A DNA stretch of 64,000 nucleotides, from contig JBBQWZ010000007.1 of assembly GCA_038210135.1 (NCBI GenBank), positions 1-64,000 of the forward strand, written 5' to 3'. A model generated the notes under the pieces. The model saw only the letters and a list, made by a program, of their open reading frames with translations. It was not told where the DNA came from and searched no databases. The first letter of the stretch is position 1; every line of letters starts with the position of its first letter. A program made the position numbers and the translations under genes. Shown one piece after another: positions 25,640 to 32,819 of this stretch. The stretch comes from JBBQWZ01 sp038210135. Lineage in GTDB: Bacteria; Acidobacteriota; Terriglobia; Bryobacterales; Bryobacteraceae.

Positions 25640-26872
25640 CTAAACCAGCATTCCCGCAATGCACGCCGACATGAAGTTCGCCATCGTGCCCGCGGCAACC
25701 GCCTTCAAGCCAAAGCGCGCCAGGTCGGATTTCCGCGTAGGCGCCAGCGCTCCAATGCCGCCAATCTGAATCGCAATCGAACTCAAATTCGCAAACCCGC
25801 AAAGCGCGTACGTCGCAATGGTGAACGAACGCGGATCGAGCGTGTCTTTAATTTTTCCCAAATCCACAAACGCCACAAACTCGTTCAGCACCAGCCGCGT
25901 CCCCAGCAGGTTGCCGATCGTCGCGCAATCGTTCCACTTCACTCCCAATGCCCACGCGATGGGCGCAAAAATCAGGCTCAGAATCTGCTGCATCGATCCC
26001 GGAATCCAGCCCAGCATCGGCAGCCCGTGCACCCATCCGAGAATTCCGTTAATCAAAGCGATCAAGCCCAAAAACGCAATCAGCATCGCCGCGATATTTA
26101 ACGCCAGATGCAATCCATCCCCCGCCCCGCGCGCCGCCGCGTCGATTACATTCACGCCCGGCCTTTCGACATCCACCTTCACCGAACCCAGCGTTAGCGG
26201 CTCCTCCGTTTCCGGCATCAACATCTTCGCCAGCATAATCGTTGCCGGAGCTGTCATGATCACCGCCGTCAAAAGGTGCTTAATCTCGACCCCCGCGATC
26301 AATACGTACGCGCCCATCACCGCCCCCGAAACGTGCGCCATGCCCGACGTCATGATGGTGAACAATTCGCTCTGCGTCATCTTCTCGAGGAACGGCTTGA
26401 TCGTCAGCGGAGCCTCCGTTTGCCCCATGAAAATACTCGCCGCCACGCAAGTCGATTCCGCGCCGCTCGTGCCCATCACCTTCTGCATCACCACCGCCAT
26501 GCCCTTCACGAAGAATTGCATCACGCCGAAGTAATACAGCACCGCGAACAGCGAGGCGATAAAGATGACAATCGGCAACACCTGGAACGCAAACACCACA
26601 CCGAACTCGGTCGATTTCGCGCCGAGCTTTTCACCAAAAACGAACTTGCTGCCCTCGCTCGCGTACGCAAGCATGTTGACCACCGCGCCGCTCGCTTTCT
26701 CGAACAACGTGCCCACTCCGGTCCGCTTATCAAGCAGCAGGAATGCCAATCCGAATTGCAGCCCCATCCCCCAAAGAATCACCCGCGTCTTAATCGCGCG
26801 CCGATTCGACGAGAACAGGTAGCAGACCGCAACAATCGAGAAGAGGCCAATCAGTCCAGTGAAACGATCCAT
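25640..26872 (-). CDS. Concentrative nucleoside transporter (CNT/NupC family)
   Basis: A 410-residue inner-membrane transporter with about eight to ten hydrophobic segments. Conserved CNT blocks are visible: FGVMQFFVKGMAVVMQKVMG, AASIFMGQTEAPLTIKPF, SELFTIMTSGMAHVSG and the late NEFVAFVDLG and YALCGFANLSSIAIQIGG. It imports nucleosides by sodium or proton symport. The pyrimidine-nucleoside phosphorylase gene is 0.8 kb upstream on the same strand, so together they form a nucleoside uptake and salvage pair. Confidence 0.93.
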   Translation of the reverse strand: MDRFTGLIGLFSIVAVCYLFSSNRRAIKTRVILWGMGLQFGLAFLLLDKRTGVGTLFEKASGAVVNMLAYASEGSKFVFGEKLGAKSTEFGVVFAFQVLPIVIFIASLFAVLYYFGVMQFFVKGMAVVMQKVMGTSGAESTCVAASIFMGQTEAPLTIKPFLEKMTQSELFTIMTSGMAHVSGAVMGAYVLIAGVEIKHLLTAVIMTAPATIMLAKMLMPETEEPLTLGSVKVDVERPGVNVIDAAARGAGDGLHLALNIAAMLIAFLGLIALINGILGWVHGLPMLGWIPGSMQQILSLIFAPIAWALGVKWNDCATIGNLLGTRLVLNEFVAFVDLGKIKDTLDPRSFTIATYALCGFANLSSIAIQIGGIGALAPTRKSDLARFGLKAVAAGTMANFMSACIAGMLV

Positions 26873-26914
26873 GACCGGCTGAGTGTAACAGTCTTATCGC
26901 GGAAGTGCCAATCG

Positions 26915-27015
26915 AAGTGGCATAAGTGGCATAGGCCTCCGGCCTGTGCACCAAATCGTGAAATAGCCCTCCGGCCTGTGCGCTACATCGTGGCATAGGC
27001 CTCCGGCCTGTGCGC
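26915..27015 (+). repeat. Family A hairpin repeat cluster
   Basis: A 9-bp stub (26915-26923) is followed by a full copy at 26924-26950 and two variant copies ending TGTGCGC at about 26963-26983 and 26988-27015. The cluster lies just upstream of the transporter start and before the toxin-antitoxin remnant. Confidence 0.88.
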
Positions 27016-27086
27016 TACATCCATTCGCCCATCTCCAGGATTTGTTGGAGAATGAAGGAGAGGCAAAATGCAAGCGAGGAGACAGT

Positions 27087-27347
27087 ATGGACGCGGTACG
27101 CGAAAACGTGCATGCTTTGATCGACGAGTTGGCCACTGAAAAACTCGCCGAAGTCGAACTGCTCCTGAAGCGGCTCCTCCTGCCTGAAGACGACGAGCCT
27201 GTAACCGACGATGATCGCAGGCGAGTCCTTGAAGGTAAGGCATGGTTCGCTGCTCGTGGCGGACGCGGAATCCCGATGGAACAGGTCCTCGCCGAATTTG
27301 GCCTCACAGAGGCGGATCTCGTTCTGCCATCCGAAAACGGCACGTAG
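27087..27347 (+). CDS. Antitoxin-like protein of a RelE/ParE locus
   Basis: 86 residues from ATG 27087, preceded by GAGGAG 8 nt upstream. The N-terminus (MDAVRENVHALIDELATEKL) is helical with heptad character, and the middle and tail are acidic (LPEDDEPVTDDDRR, RGIPMEQVLAEFGL). This matches antitoxins that pair with ParE/RelE toxins. The downstream toxin frame starts on a GTG that overlaps this stop (TAGTG) but is broken, so this antitoxin may be an orphan. Confidence 0.75.
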   Translation: MDAVRENVHALIDELATEKLAEVELLLKRLLLPEDDEPVTDDDRRRVLEGKAWFAARGGRGIPMEQVLAEFGLTEADLVLPSENGT

Positions 27348-27598
27348 TGCCTCCGCCATTCGCGATTGATTGGACCCCGGAGGCGACGAACAATCTTCGA
27401 AATCTCGACCGGTCACTGTCCGTATCTTGGCGAATATCAATCGATACGCGGAGATAGGTTCTGGCGCCGTACTTCCGCTCCACGGCACCTTGACGTGCGT
27501 TCCAGCTCAGGATCGGCGACTATCGCGTGATCTTTAAGTTCAGGGAGGATACGATGAGAATCTTCGCGATCAGACATCGCTCCGAAGCCTATCACTAA
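27347..27598 (+). pseudogene. RelE/ParE toxin gene broken by two frameshifts
   Basis: From the GTG at 27347, frame 1 gives PPPFAIDWTPEATNNLRNLD then stops at 27457. A second frame continues VRILANINRYAEIGSG and AVLPLHGTL from about 27420 to 27492. A third frame supplies LRIGDYRVIFKFRED and MRIFAIRHRSEAYH to the TAA at 27596-27598. Laid end to end these give a normal RelE/ParE toxin of about 85 residues with its C-terminal RIGDYRV and H-R-x-x-AY signature. One indel lies near 27417-27425, the other near 27492-27508. As drawn it cannot make toxin unless the sequence carries two errors. Confidence 0.85.
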
Positions 27599-27633
27599 AA
27601 AGACAATGCCCGGCCTGTTTTAGAGACCGGGCA
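27597..27633 (-). terminator. Intrinsic terminator of the phosphorylase gene
   Basis: On the minus strand TGCCCGG (27633-27627) pairs with CCGGGCA (27613-27607) and is followed by TTGTCTTTTT. It lies about 20 bp beyond the stop of the phosphorylase gene. Confidence 0.7.
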
Positions 27634-27655
27634 CCAAAACCAAATCGAAAGTAGA

Positions 27656-28960
27656 CTAGCCGACAACTTCGAGGATCAGCTCCCGCTCATCCGGCGGAGT
27701 CGCCGAAATGCGGAACGCGTCTTCGACCAACTGAGCCGCCTCTTCCACCCGCTCGTCGCCCGTGTAGTACAGCCGGCACAGGATGCTGTTCGCATCGATC
27801 TTCTGCCCGACCTTCACTTCAAGGATCACGCCCACCGCCGGATCGATCGAGTCTTCCTTGCGATCCCGGCCCGCGCCGATCATCGACGAAGCTTGCCCGA
27901 TATACTCGGCGTCGATCGCCGTAATGTAGCCTCCACGCGGCGACGAAATCTCCCGCGCGCCCGTCGCATTCGGAAGCAGGTCGAAGCGATCCAGCACCTG
28001 CGGATTTCCGCCCTGCGCCTGAATCACGTCCTTCAGCTTCTTGTACGCGGAACCGTCCAGCAGCTTCTTCTGCGCCAACTCCCGCGCTTCATCGAGCGTC
28101 GGCGTCACCTTGCCGAGGAAGATCATCCGCGCGGCCAATTCCAGCGAAAGCCGCGTCAAATCCTGCGGACCCACGTTCTGCAGCGTCTGCGAAACTTCCA
28201 TCACTTCGAGCGCATTGCCGATCGCGTAGCCCAACGGCTGATTCATGTCCGTGATCAGCGCCTGGACTTTCTTGTCGAGACGGCGGCCGATCCCGACCAT
28301 CATCTGCGCCAATCGACGTGCATCCACCTGACGCTTCATGAACGCGCCCGCGCCCACTTTCACGTCGAGCACCAAAGCGTCCATGCCTTCCGCGATCTTC
28401 TTCGACATGATCGACGAAGCGATCAACGGAATCGATTCGACCGAAGCGGTGGCATCGCGCAGCGAATACATCTTGCCATCCGCCGGAGCCACTTCCACCG
28501 TCTGCCCGATGAACGCCAGTCCGTGCGTAGCCAATTGCGACTTGAATTCCTCGACCGTAAGATCGGTCCGGAATCCGGGAATGGATTCGAGCTTGTCGAG
28601 CGTCCCCCCCGTGTGCCCCAGCGCGCGCCCCGACATCATCGGAACAATCACGCCGGCTGCCGCTGCGATCGGAGCGGAAATAAGACTGGTCTTGTCGCCG
28701 ACGCCGCCGGTGGAATGCTTGTCCACTTTGAGCCCCGGAATTGAGGAAAGGTCAACGGTCTCACCCGACTTGATAATGCTGTCGGTGAGCGAGCTAACTT
28801 CGCGGTCGGTCATCCCGGAGAAAAATACGGCCATCAGGAATGCGGAGATCTGATAATCCGGGATATCGTTGCGCGTATAGCCTTCCACCAGAAAGGCGAT
28901 TTCTTCAGCCGACAGCTCTTCGCCGTCGCGTTTGCGATGAATCAGGTCGACAGTGCGCAT
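27656..28960 (-). CDS. Pyrimidine-nucleoside (thymidine) phosphorylase
   Basis: 434 residues from ATG 28960, which gives the family-typical opening MRTVDLIHRKRDGEELS; a longer frame to 29074 is not supported. The signature DKHSTGGVGDKTS is at about 82-94 and SGRALGHTGGTLDKLESI at about 109-126, with the C-terminal PYNP domain at about 345-434. The enzyme phosphorolyses thymidine, uridine or deoxyuridine to the free base and pentose-1-phosphate. Length fits the 430-440 residue bacterial class. Together with the CNT transporter it forms a pyrimidine salvage module. I cannot separate deoA from pdp by eye. Confidence 0.94.
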   Translation of the reverse strand: MRTVDLIHRKRDGEELSAEEIAFLVEGYTRNDIPDYQISAFLMAVFFSGMTDREVSSLTDSIIKSGETVDLSSIPGLKVDKHSTGGVGDKTSLISAPIAAAAGVIVPMMSGRALGHTGGTLDKLESIPGFRTDLTVEEFKSQLATHGLAFIGQTVEVAPADGKMYSLRDATASVESIPLIASSIMSKKIAEGMDALVLDVKVGAGAFMKRQVDARRLAQMMVGIGRRLDKKVQALITDMNQPLGYAIGNALEVMEVSQTLQNVGPQDLTRLSLELAARMIFLGKVTPTLDEARELAQKKLLDGSAYKKLKDVIQAQGGNPQVLDRFDLLPNATGAREISSPRGGYITAIDAEYIGQASSMIGAGRDRKEDSIDPAVGVILEVKVGQKIDANSILCRLYYTGDERVEEAAQLVEDAFRISATPPDERELILEVVG

Positions 28961-29151
28961 GAACCTTTGAAGATAACACTTTATGTGTTTGAAAGCAAAG
29001 GAACAGCCAGAAAGTTCGAGTAAGAAGCCGAGAATCCTGCGCGTTCCTGCGAAAACAGGCCGAATCCAGCCCATTTTGTCCGCATCGTCCCGGCAACGAA
29101 TTTCCGGGGCGCGATCAGCTCGCGCTTTCTAACTCACTCGCACCGCGCGCA

Positions 29152-29183
29152 TTGAACCCGGAGCGTAAGCGACGGGACTTCCG
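29152..29183 (+). repeat. Family B dispersed repeat
   Basis: TTGAACCCGGAGCG then TAAGCGACGGGACTTCCGG, a consensus copy in the 394-bp divergent gap between the phosphorylase and the DUF5685 gene. I see no gene in that gap. Confidence 0.8.
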
Positions 29184-29354
29184 GCTCCAATAACGCCGAC
29201 CTCCGTATGGCGATTCCGTAAGCAGAAACCTGCCTCGCCAAAAGGCCTCCTCATGCGCTAGGAATCGCCCCCAGCCGTTAGCCGCCCGCGCCATTTCCCC
29301 TCCCCTGCATCCGAACGATAGAATGGCCTCCACACACGTCGGGGAGGATTCACC

Positions 29355-30410
29355 ATGTTCGGACTCATGCGCGCCAAAGGAACGGATCGCGAACTGTGGC
29401 GGAAGCACTATTGCGGCACCTGCAAAACCATCGGCCGGGACTACGGCCAACAGGCCCGCCTACTCGTCAACCACGACTTTGTTTTCTTAAGCGAACTCCT
29501 CACCGGTGCCGACGATGCGCACTTCTCGCTGCCCGCCTACGAGCCGCGAACCTGCGCCACCCTTCCCGCGCAAACCGACGTGCCCCCTCTGCTGCGCTAC
29601 ATCTCCGCCTGCACGCTTCTGTTGACCGAATACAAAATTGAGGACCATGCGCTCGATTCCGCCAAACGTCGCTGGCACCTTGCGCGCCGCCTCTTCTCGA
29701 AACGCTTTCGAAAAGCCCGCCGCCAGCTTCAGGACTTCGGCTTTCCCCTAGCGGACCTCGACCGCATCCTCAGCCGCCAGTCCGCCATCGAAGCCGGGCA
29801 AGCGTTCGCACCCGGTCAGAACCCAATCGACCAAATCAACCGAGCCGCCGAGCCCACCGCGCAAGCAACCGCCCTCGTCTTCCGCCACGGAGCCATCATC
29901 GCGCGCAGCAATCACGACCTCGCCGACATCGGACTCGCCTTCGGGCGACTCATCTATTGGCTCGATGCCTACGAAGACTACCATCGCGACCAGCGCACAG
30001 GTTCGTTTAACCCCATCCGTCTCCACGCCATGAGCCTGCCGGATGCAGCCGCCGAAATCCGCCGTCAATCCCGTTCCCTGGCGAGTAGCCTGCCGACCGA
30101 ATTCGCTCCGCGCCTGGAAGCCAACGTGGAACGGAAACTGCAAAACCGCTTTCCGCTTTTCCGCTCGAAAACAAAGATTCACCACTTCCAACCCATGCGG
30201 ACCCTCAGTGATTCCCCGCTCGCCCGCGCCGCCATGCTCACCCTGATCGCCCTGATTCCCGCCCAGGCCGGAACCATGGGGAGCATCGCGAAATGGGTCG
30301 GCATCAGCGTAGGAGCCCTCGTTCTGTTAGCCATCCTGGCCGTCATCGTCAAACAACTCGGCTGTGACTGCTGCGACTGCTGCTGTGACGCCTGCTCTAG
30401 TTGCGGCTAA
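29355..30410 (+). CDS. DUF5685-family protein with cysteine-rich C-terminus
   Basis: 351 residues with GGGAGG before the ATG. The opening (MFGLMRAKGT, HYCGTCKTIGRDYGQQAR, LVNHDFVFLSELL) matches the DUF5685 family: a CxxC pair at about residues 21-24 followed by a helical, all-alpha body. A membrane helix lies at about 310-330 (WVGISVGALVLLAILAVIV). The tail CDCCDCCCDACSSCG holds nine cysteines in fifteen residues, an unusual, possibly metal-binding or lipid-modified tip. The function is unknown. DUF5685 proteins are better known in Firmicutes, where they lie near metallothionein-like or secreted peptide genes. It is monocistronic. Confidence 0.72.
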   Translation: MFGLMRAKGTDRELWRKHYCGTCKTIGRDYGQQARLLVNHDFVFLSELLTGADDAHFSLPAYEPRTCATLPAQTDVPPLLRYISACTLLLTEYKIEDHALDSAKRRWHLARRLFSKRFRKARRQLQDFGFPLADLDRILSRQSAIEAGQAFAPGQNPIDQINRAAEPTAQATALVFRHGAIIARSNHDLADIGLAFGRLIYWLDAYEDYHRDQRTGSFNPIRLHAMSLPDAAAEIRRQSRSLASSLPTEFAPRLEANVERKLQNRFPLFRSKTKIHHFQPMRTLSDSPLARAAMLTLIALIPAQAGTMGSIAKWVGISVGALVLLAILAVIVKQLGCDCCDCCCDACSSCG

Positions 30411-30452
30411 AATTTTGACCAAAAGGCCTCTCCGGCAGGTCCACCAAATCCG

Positions 30453-30495
30453 AGCCGCGACGAGAGTGCTCCGCAGGAGCACGTCCGGAGCGGAC
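30453..30495 (+). repeat. Family C hairpin repeat
   Basis: AGCCGCGACGAGA, hairpin GTGCTCC (30466-30472) GCA GGAGCAC (30476-30482), then GTCCGGAGCGGAC. It lies 40 bp downstream of the DUF5685 stop codon, where it could act as an attenuating or stabilising RNA hairpin. Confidence 0.8.
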
Positions 30496-30784
30496 CTAAA
30501 TCAAGCCACCCGCTAACTCCCCCGCCACCATCATCCATAAGAAACAGCCTTCGAACCCACTCGATTCCTCCATTTTTCAAAACGAAGCCAATCTCACTTG
30601 AACGGCTACCCATTACCTCTGTTATCATACTGTAACAAAACGACTTACAAGACTTTGGCTTCGTTTCGCACGGCCTCAAAAGGCGCTTTCCGACCGATTC
30701 GACCTGCAATCCCGAAAACCATCCAGCCAGCAGTACTAACCGTTTGCTTTGAATAGGGTTACTGCTCGTAGGGCATGTTTTCGC
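30496..30784. other. Gene-free stretch with a possible promoter
   Basis: About 290 bp without a credible gene. TTGAAC (30598-30603), 19 bp, TATCAT (30623-30628) is a possible promoter, and GTTA...TAAC at 30621-30636 is a short dyad over its -10. It leads towards the structured region at 30821. Confidence 0.3.
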
Positions 30785-30814
30785 TTGGAGAATTCGCCGC
30801 CCCTCTGCTAACAT
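30785..30814 (+). promoter_or_regulatory. Promoter for the candidate structured RNA
   Basis: TTGGAG (30785-30790), 18-bp spacer, TAACAT (30809-30814); the predicted start is about 30821. Confidence 0.4.
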
Positions 30815-30820
30815 GCTTTC

Positions 30821-31000
30821 TGAGGAGCGTTGCTGGCTGGTTCGTTTCTGGCCCTCTAAAAATTGATCCGATAGTCAATGTCATGGAGCCCGGCTCGTAT
30901 GAAGTGCTGGTGTGCATGCTCCCGCCGACTTCGGTTGGCGATGGAGAAGCCTTAAAGCGCTCGGAGGGTTCCCCCCTGTAGTCTTCGGGGTCAATGACGG
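30821..31000 (+). ncRNA. Candidate rod-shaped small RNA, 6S-like
   Basis: No ORF, but successive nested pairings form a long rod. An outer stem ATTGATCC (30862-30869) pairs with GGGTCAAT (30988-30995, one U-G). Inside it GGAGCC (30885-30890) pairs with GGTTCC (30967-30972), AGTGCT (30903-30908) with AGCGCT (30956-30961), CTCC (30919-30922) with GGAG (30943-30946), and CGCCGAC with GTTGGCG closes on a UUCG tetraloop (30930-30933). Large unpaired segments lie between the middle stems. A good promoter sits 7 nt before the predicted 5' end. Overall length (about 180 nt), closing stem and open central bubble recall 6S RNA. I could not match conserved 6S primary sequence, so the identity is tentative. 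Confidence 0.4.
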
Positions 31001-31117
31001 GGGTTGGTACGGCTAGTTGGTTTCGCTCCTTATCTCTTTCCTGTTAGCTTGGTTTCATGTGTTGGCTCGTTTGGAACGCCCAGAGCCTTCCCAGCCTTGC
31101 CTTCGCTCCCTTTTTGA

Positions 31118-31897
31118 ATGAACATCCTCTTCATCGGTGATATCTTCGGCTCGGCCGGACGCGGTCTCGTCGCTCGCCATCTCGCTGACATCAAAGCCGA
31201 ACACAAAATCGACTTCTCCATCGCCAACGCCGAAAACGCAGCCGGCGGCTTCGGAATCACCCCCACTATCGCCGACGACCTGTTCGGCTACGGCTTGGAC
31301 GTACTGTCCGGCGGTAACCATATGTTCGATAAACGGGAAATCTACGAATACTTCAAAAAACACCCGAAGGTTCTCCGCCCCGCCAACTACCCCGCCGAAC
31401 TCCCCGGAGCCGGCGTCGTCACCGTGACCGCCAAAAACGGAGTGGATGTCGCCGTCATCAACCTCATGGGCAAGGTCTACATGCCCACCGTGACGGAGTG
31501 CCCCTTCCGCAAAGCCGACGCCATCCTCGCCGCCATGCCGGATACCAAAGTCCGGATCGTGGACTTCCACGCCGAGGTCACCAGCGAGAAGGTCACCATG
31601 GGCTGGTATCTGAATGGACGCGCCACCGCCGTCCTCGGAACCCACACCCACATCCCCACCGCCGACACCCGCGTCCTCGACAAAGGCACCGCTTATCAAA
31701 CCGATGTAGGCATGACCGGCCCCTATGACTCTGTCATCGGCGTCGAAAAGGAAATCGTGATTCAGAAATTCCTGACCGGCCTACCCACCCGCATGGAAGC
31801 CGCCCAAGGAACCCCCGAACTCCACGGAGTCGTCATCGACGTAGACGAAACCACCGGCAAAGCCCGCTCCATCCAACGCGTCACCAGCCACGGCTGA
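31118..31897 (+). CDS. ymdB: YmdB-family metallophosphoesterase (2',3'-cyclic nucleotide phosphodiesterase)
   Basis: A 259-residue cytoplasmic protein of the TIGR00282/YmdB family, of normal length. Metal ligands are visible in order: D8 (GDIFGSAGR), E39-N40 (NAEN), N67-H68 (GGNHMF), the DFHAEVTSEK histidine and the histidines of GTHTHIPTADTRVL. The enzyme hydrolyses 2',3'-cAMP and related cyclic phosphates and influences RNA decay in bacteria where it has been studied. It follows the candidate structured RNA by about 120 bp and precedes a toxin-antitoxin pair. Confidence 0.93.
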   Translation: MNILFIGDIFGSAGRGLVARHLADIKAEHKIDFSIANAENAAGGFGITPTIADDLFGYGLDVLSGGNHMFDKREIYEYFKKHPKVLRPANYPAELPGAGVVTVTAKNGVDVAVINLMGKVYMPTVTECPFRKADAILAAMPDTKVRIVDFHAEVTSEKVTMGWYLNGRATAVLGTHTHIPTADTRVLDKGTAYQTDVGMTGPYDSVIGVEKEIVIQKFLTGLPTRMEAAQGTPELHGVVIDVDETTGKARSIQRVTSHG

Positions 31898-31922
31898 ACC
31901 TGCGACGTGTACGGCAGTGCCG

Positions 31923-31928
31923 TATAAT
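31923..31928 (+). promoter_or_regulatory. -10 box of the toxin-antitoxin pair
   Basis: TATAAT ends 5 nt before the TTG start at 31934; no Shine-Dalgarno sequence is possible in that space. TGCGAC at 31901-31906 is a weak -35 with 16-bp spacing. This predicts a leaderless toxin message. Confidence 0.5.
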
Positions 31929-31933
31929 GGGAT

Positions 31934-32266
31934 TTGGCCAAGGCCACCGTCTACTTCACGCCCGCTTACGAGCGGCACGTATCCCGGCTACTGACGACAG
32001 ACGAGCGGACTGCGCTCGAAGACAGCCTTGCACTGACTCCGCAAGCTCACCCGGTAATTCCAGGAACGGGCGGAGTACGCAAGGCGCGGTGGGGAAAATC
32101 CGGCCATGGAAAGCGCGGCGGAGTGCGTGCCATCTACTTCTTCTTCGCGATCGAGGATTCCATCGTCATGCTCGGTATCTACGCAAAGAACGAAGCATCC
32201 GATCTGAGCGACAAAGAAAAGAAGCAGCTAAGAATTCTGGTGGACCGACTTAAGAAGTCCTGGTGA
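31934..32266 (+). CDS. RelE/HigB-type toxin (COG4737-like)
   Basis: 110 residues from a TTG start, which is the first position giving the expected MAKATVYFTPAYERHVSRLL opening. The core GTGGVRKARWGKSGHGKRGG, then VRAIYFFF...DSIVMLGIYAKNE and DLSDKEKK match the RelE-like family whose partner is an XRE/NadS antitoxin. Toxins of this fold cleave mRNA at the ribosome. The toxin comes first in this pair, as in higBA. Its stop is 11 nt before the antitoxin ATG, so the two are one operon. Confidence 0.9.
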   Translation: MAKATVYFTPAYERHVSRLLTTDERTALEDSLALTPQAHPVIPGTGGVRKARWGKSGHGKRGGVRAIYFFFAIEDSIVMLGIYAKNEASDLSDKEKKQLRILVDRLKKSW

Positions 32267-32277
32267 AGGAGCGAATA

Positions 32278-32586
32278 ATGGCAAAGAAGATCACTGCTGG
32301 ACAGGAGATCGTACTCGGGATGAAGCAGTTCGCCGCCCACGTCCGAGGCGAGATGGAGCTACCGTCCAGGGCCGTCCGGATTCCACGACGGATCGATGTC
32401 AAAGCTCTACGTCGCAAGTCAGGGTTATCGCAAGCAGAATTCGCCGCAAGATTCGGCTTTAATCAGAGAACCTTACAGGATTGGGAGCAAGGTAGACGGA
32501 ATCCAGAAGGTCCCGCTCGTGTGCTCCTCACCATCATCCTACGCGCGCCCGCAGCCGTTGACGACGCCCTGCGGTCTGTGCGCTAA
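32278..32586 (+). CDS. NadS-type XRE antitoxin
   Basis: 102 residues from ATG 32278, preceded by AAGGAG; a GTG at 32263 overlapping the toxin stop is possible but lacks this site. A helix-turn-helix occupies about 50-85 (LSQAEFAARFGFNQRTLQDW, EQGRRNPEGPARVLL). It should bind and neutralise the upstream RelE-like toxin and repress their shared promoter at 31923. Confidence 0.9.
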   Translation: MAKKITAGQEIVLGMKQFAAHVRGEMELPSRAVRIPRRIDVKALRRKSGLSQAEFAARFGFNQRTLQDWEQGRRNPEGPARVLLTIILRAPAAVDDALRSVR

Positions 32587-32624
32587 GGCCACTTCCCGCC
32601 GTTTTGGCATAGAATGCCAGAATC

Positions 32625-32699
32625 GTGTTCCGAACCAGTACGCTGCTCCCTGCCCTACTCCTCCTCCCCGCCCTGGCCTTCTCCCAGGCATTCGACTAG
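32625..32699 (+). pseudogene. Orphan signal peptide (24 codons)
   Basis: A GTG at 32625 opens a 24-residue frame, TSTLLPALLLLPALAFSQ then AFD and TAG: a complete secretory signal peptide with an AFSQ cleavage-like end and no mature protein. It looks like the remnant of a secreted-protein gene truncated right after its signal. The following 120 bp show no continuation. Confidence 0.4.
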
Positions 32700-32819
32700 G
32701 AAGCCGATTTTAGTACTTCGACCACCTCTAGTTTTGGGGCGGAAGAACCGATAATCCCCACAGAGGGGACGTTTCCCGTCAACGGATTCGTGTGCCCACC
32801 GGAGAACGCTGGGGAAAGA

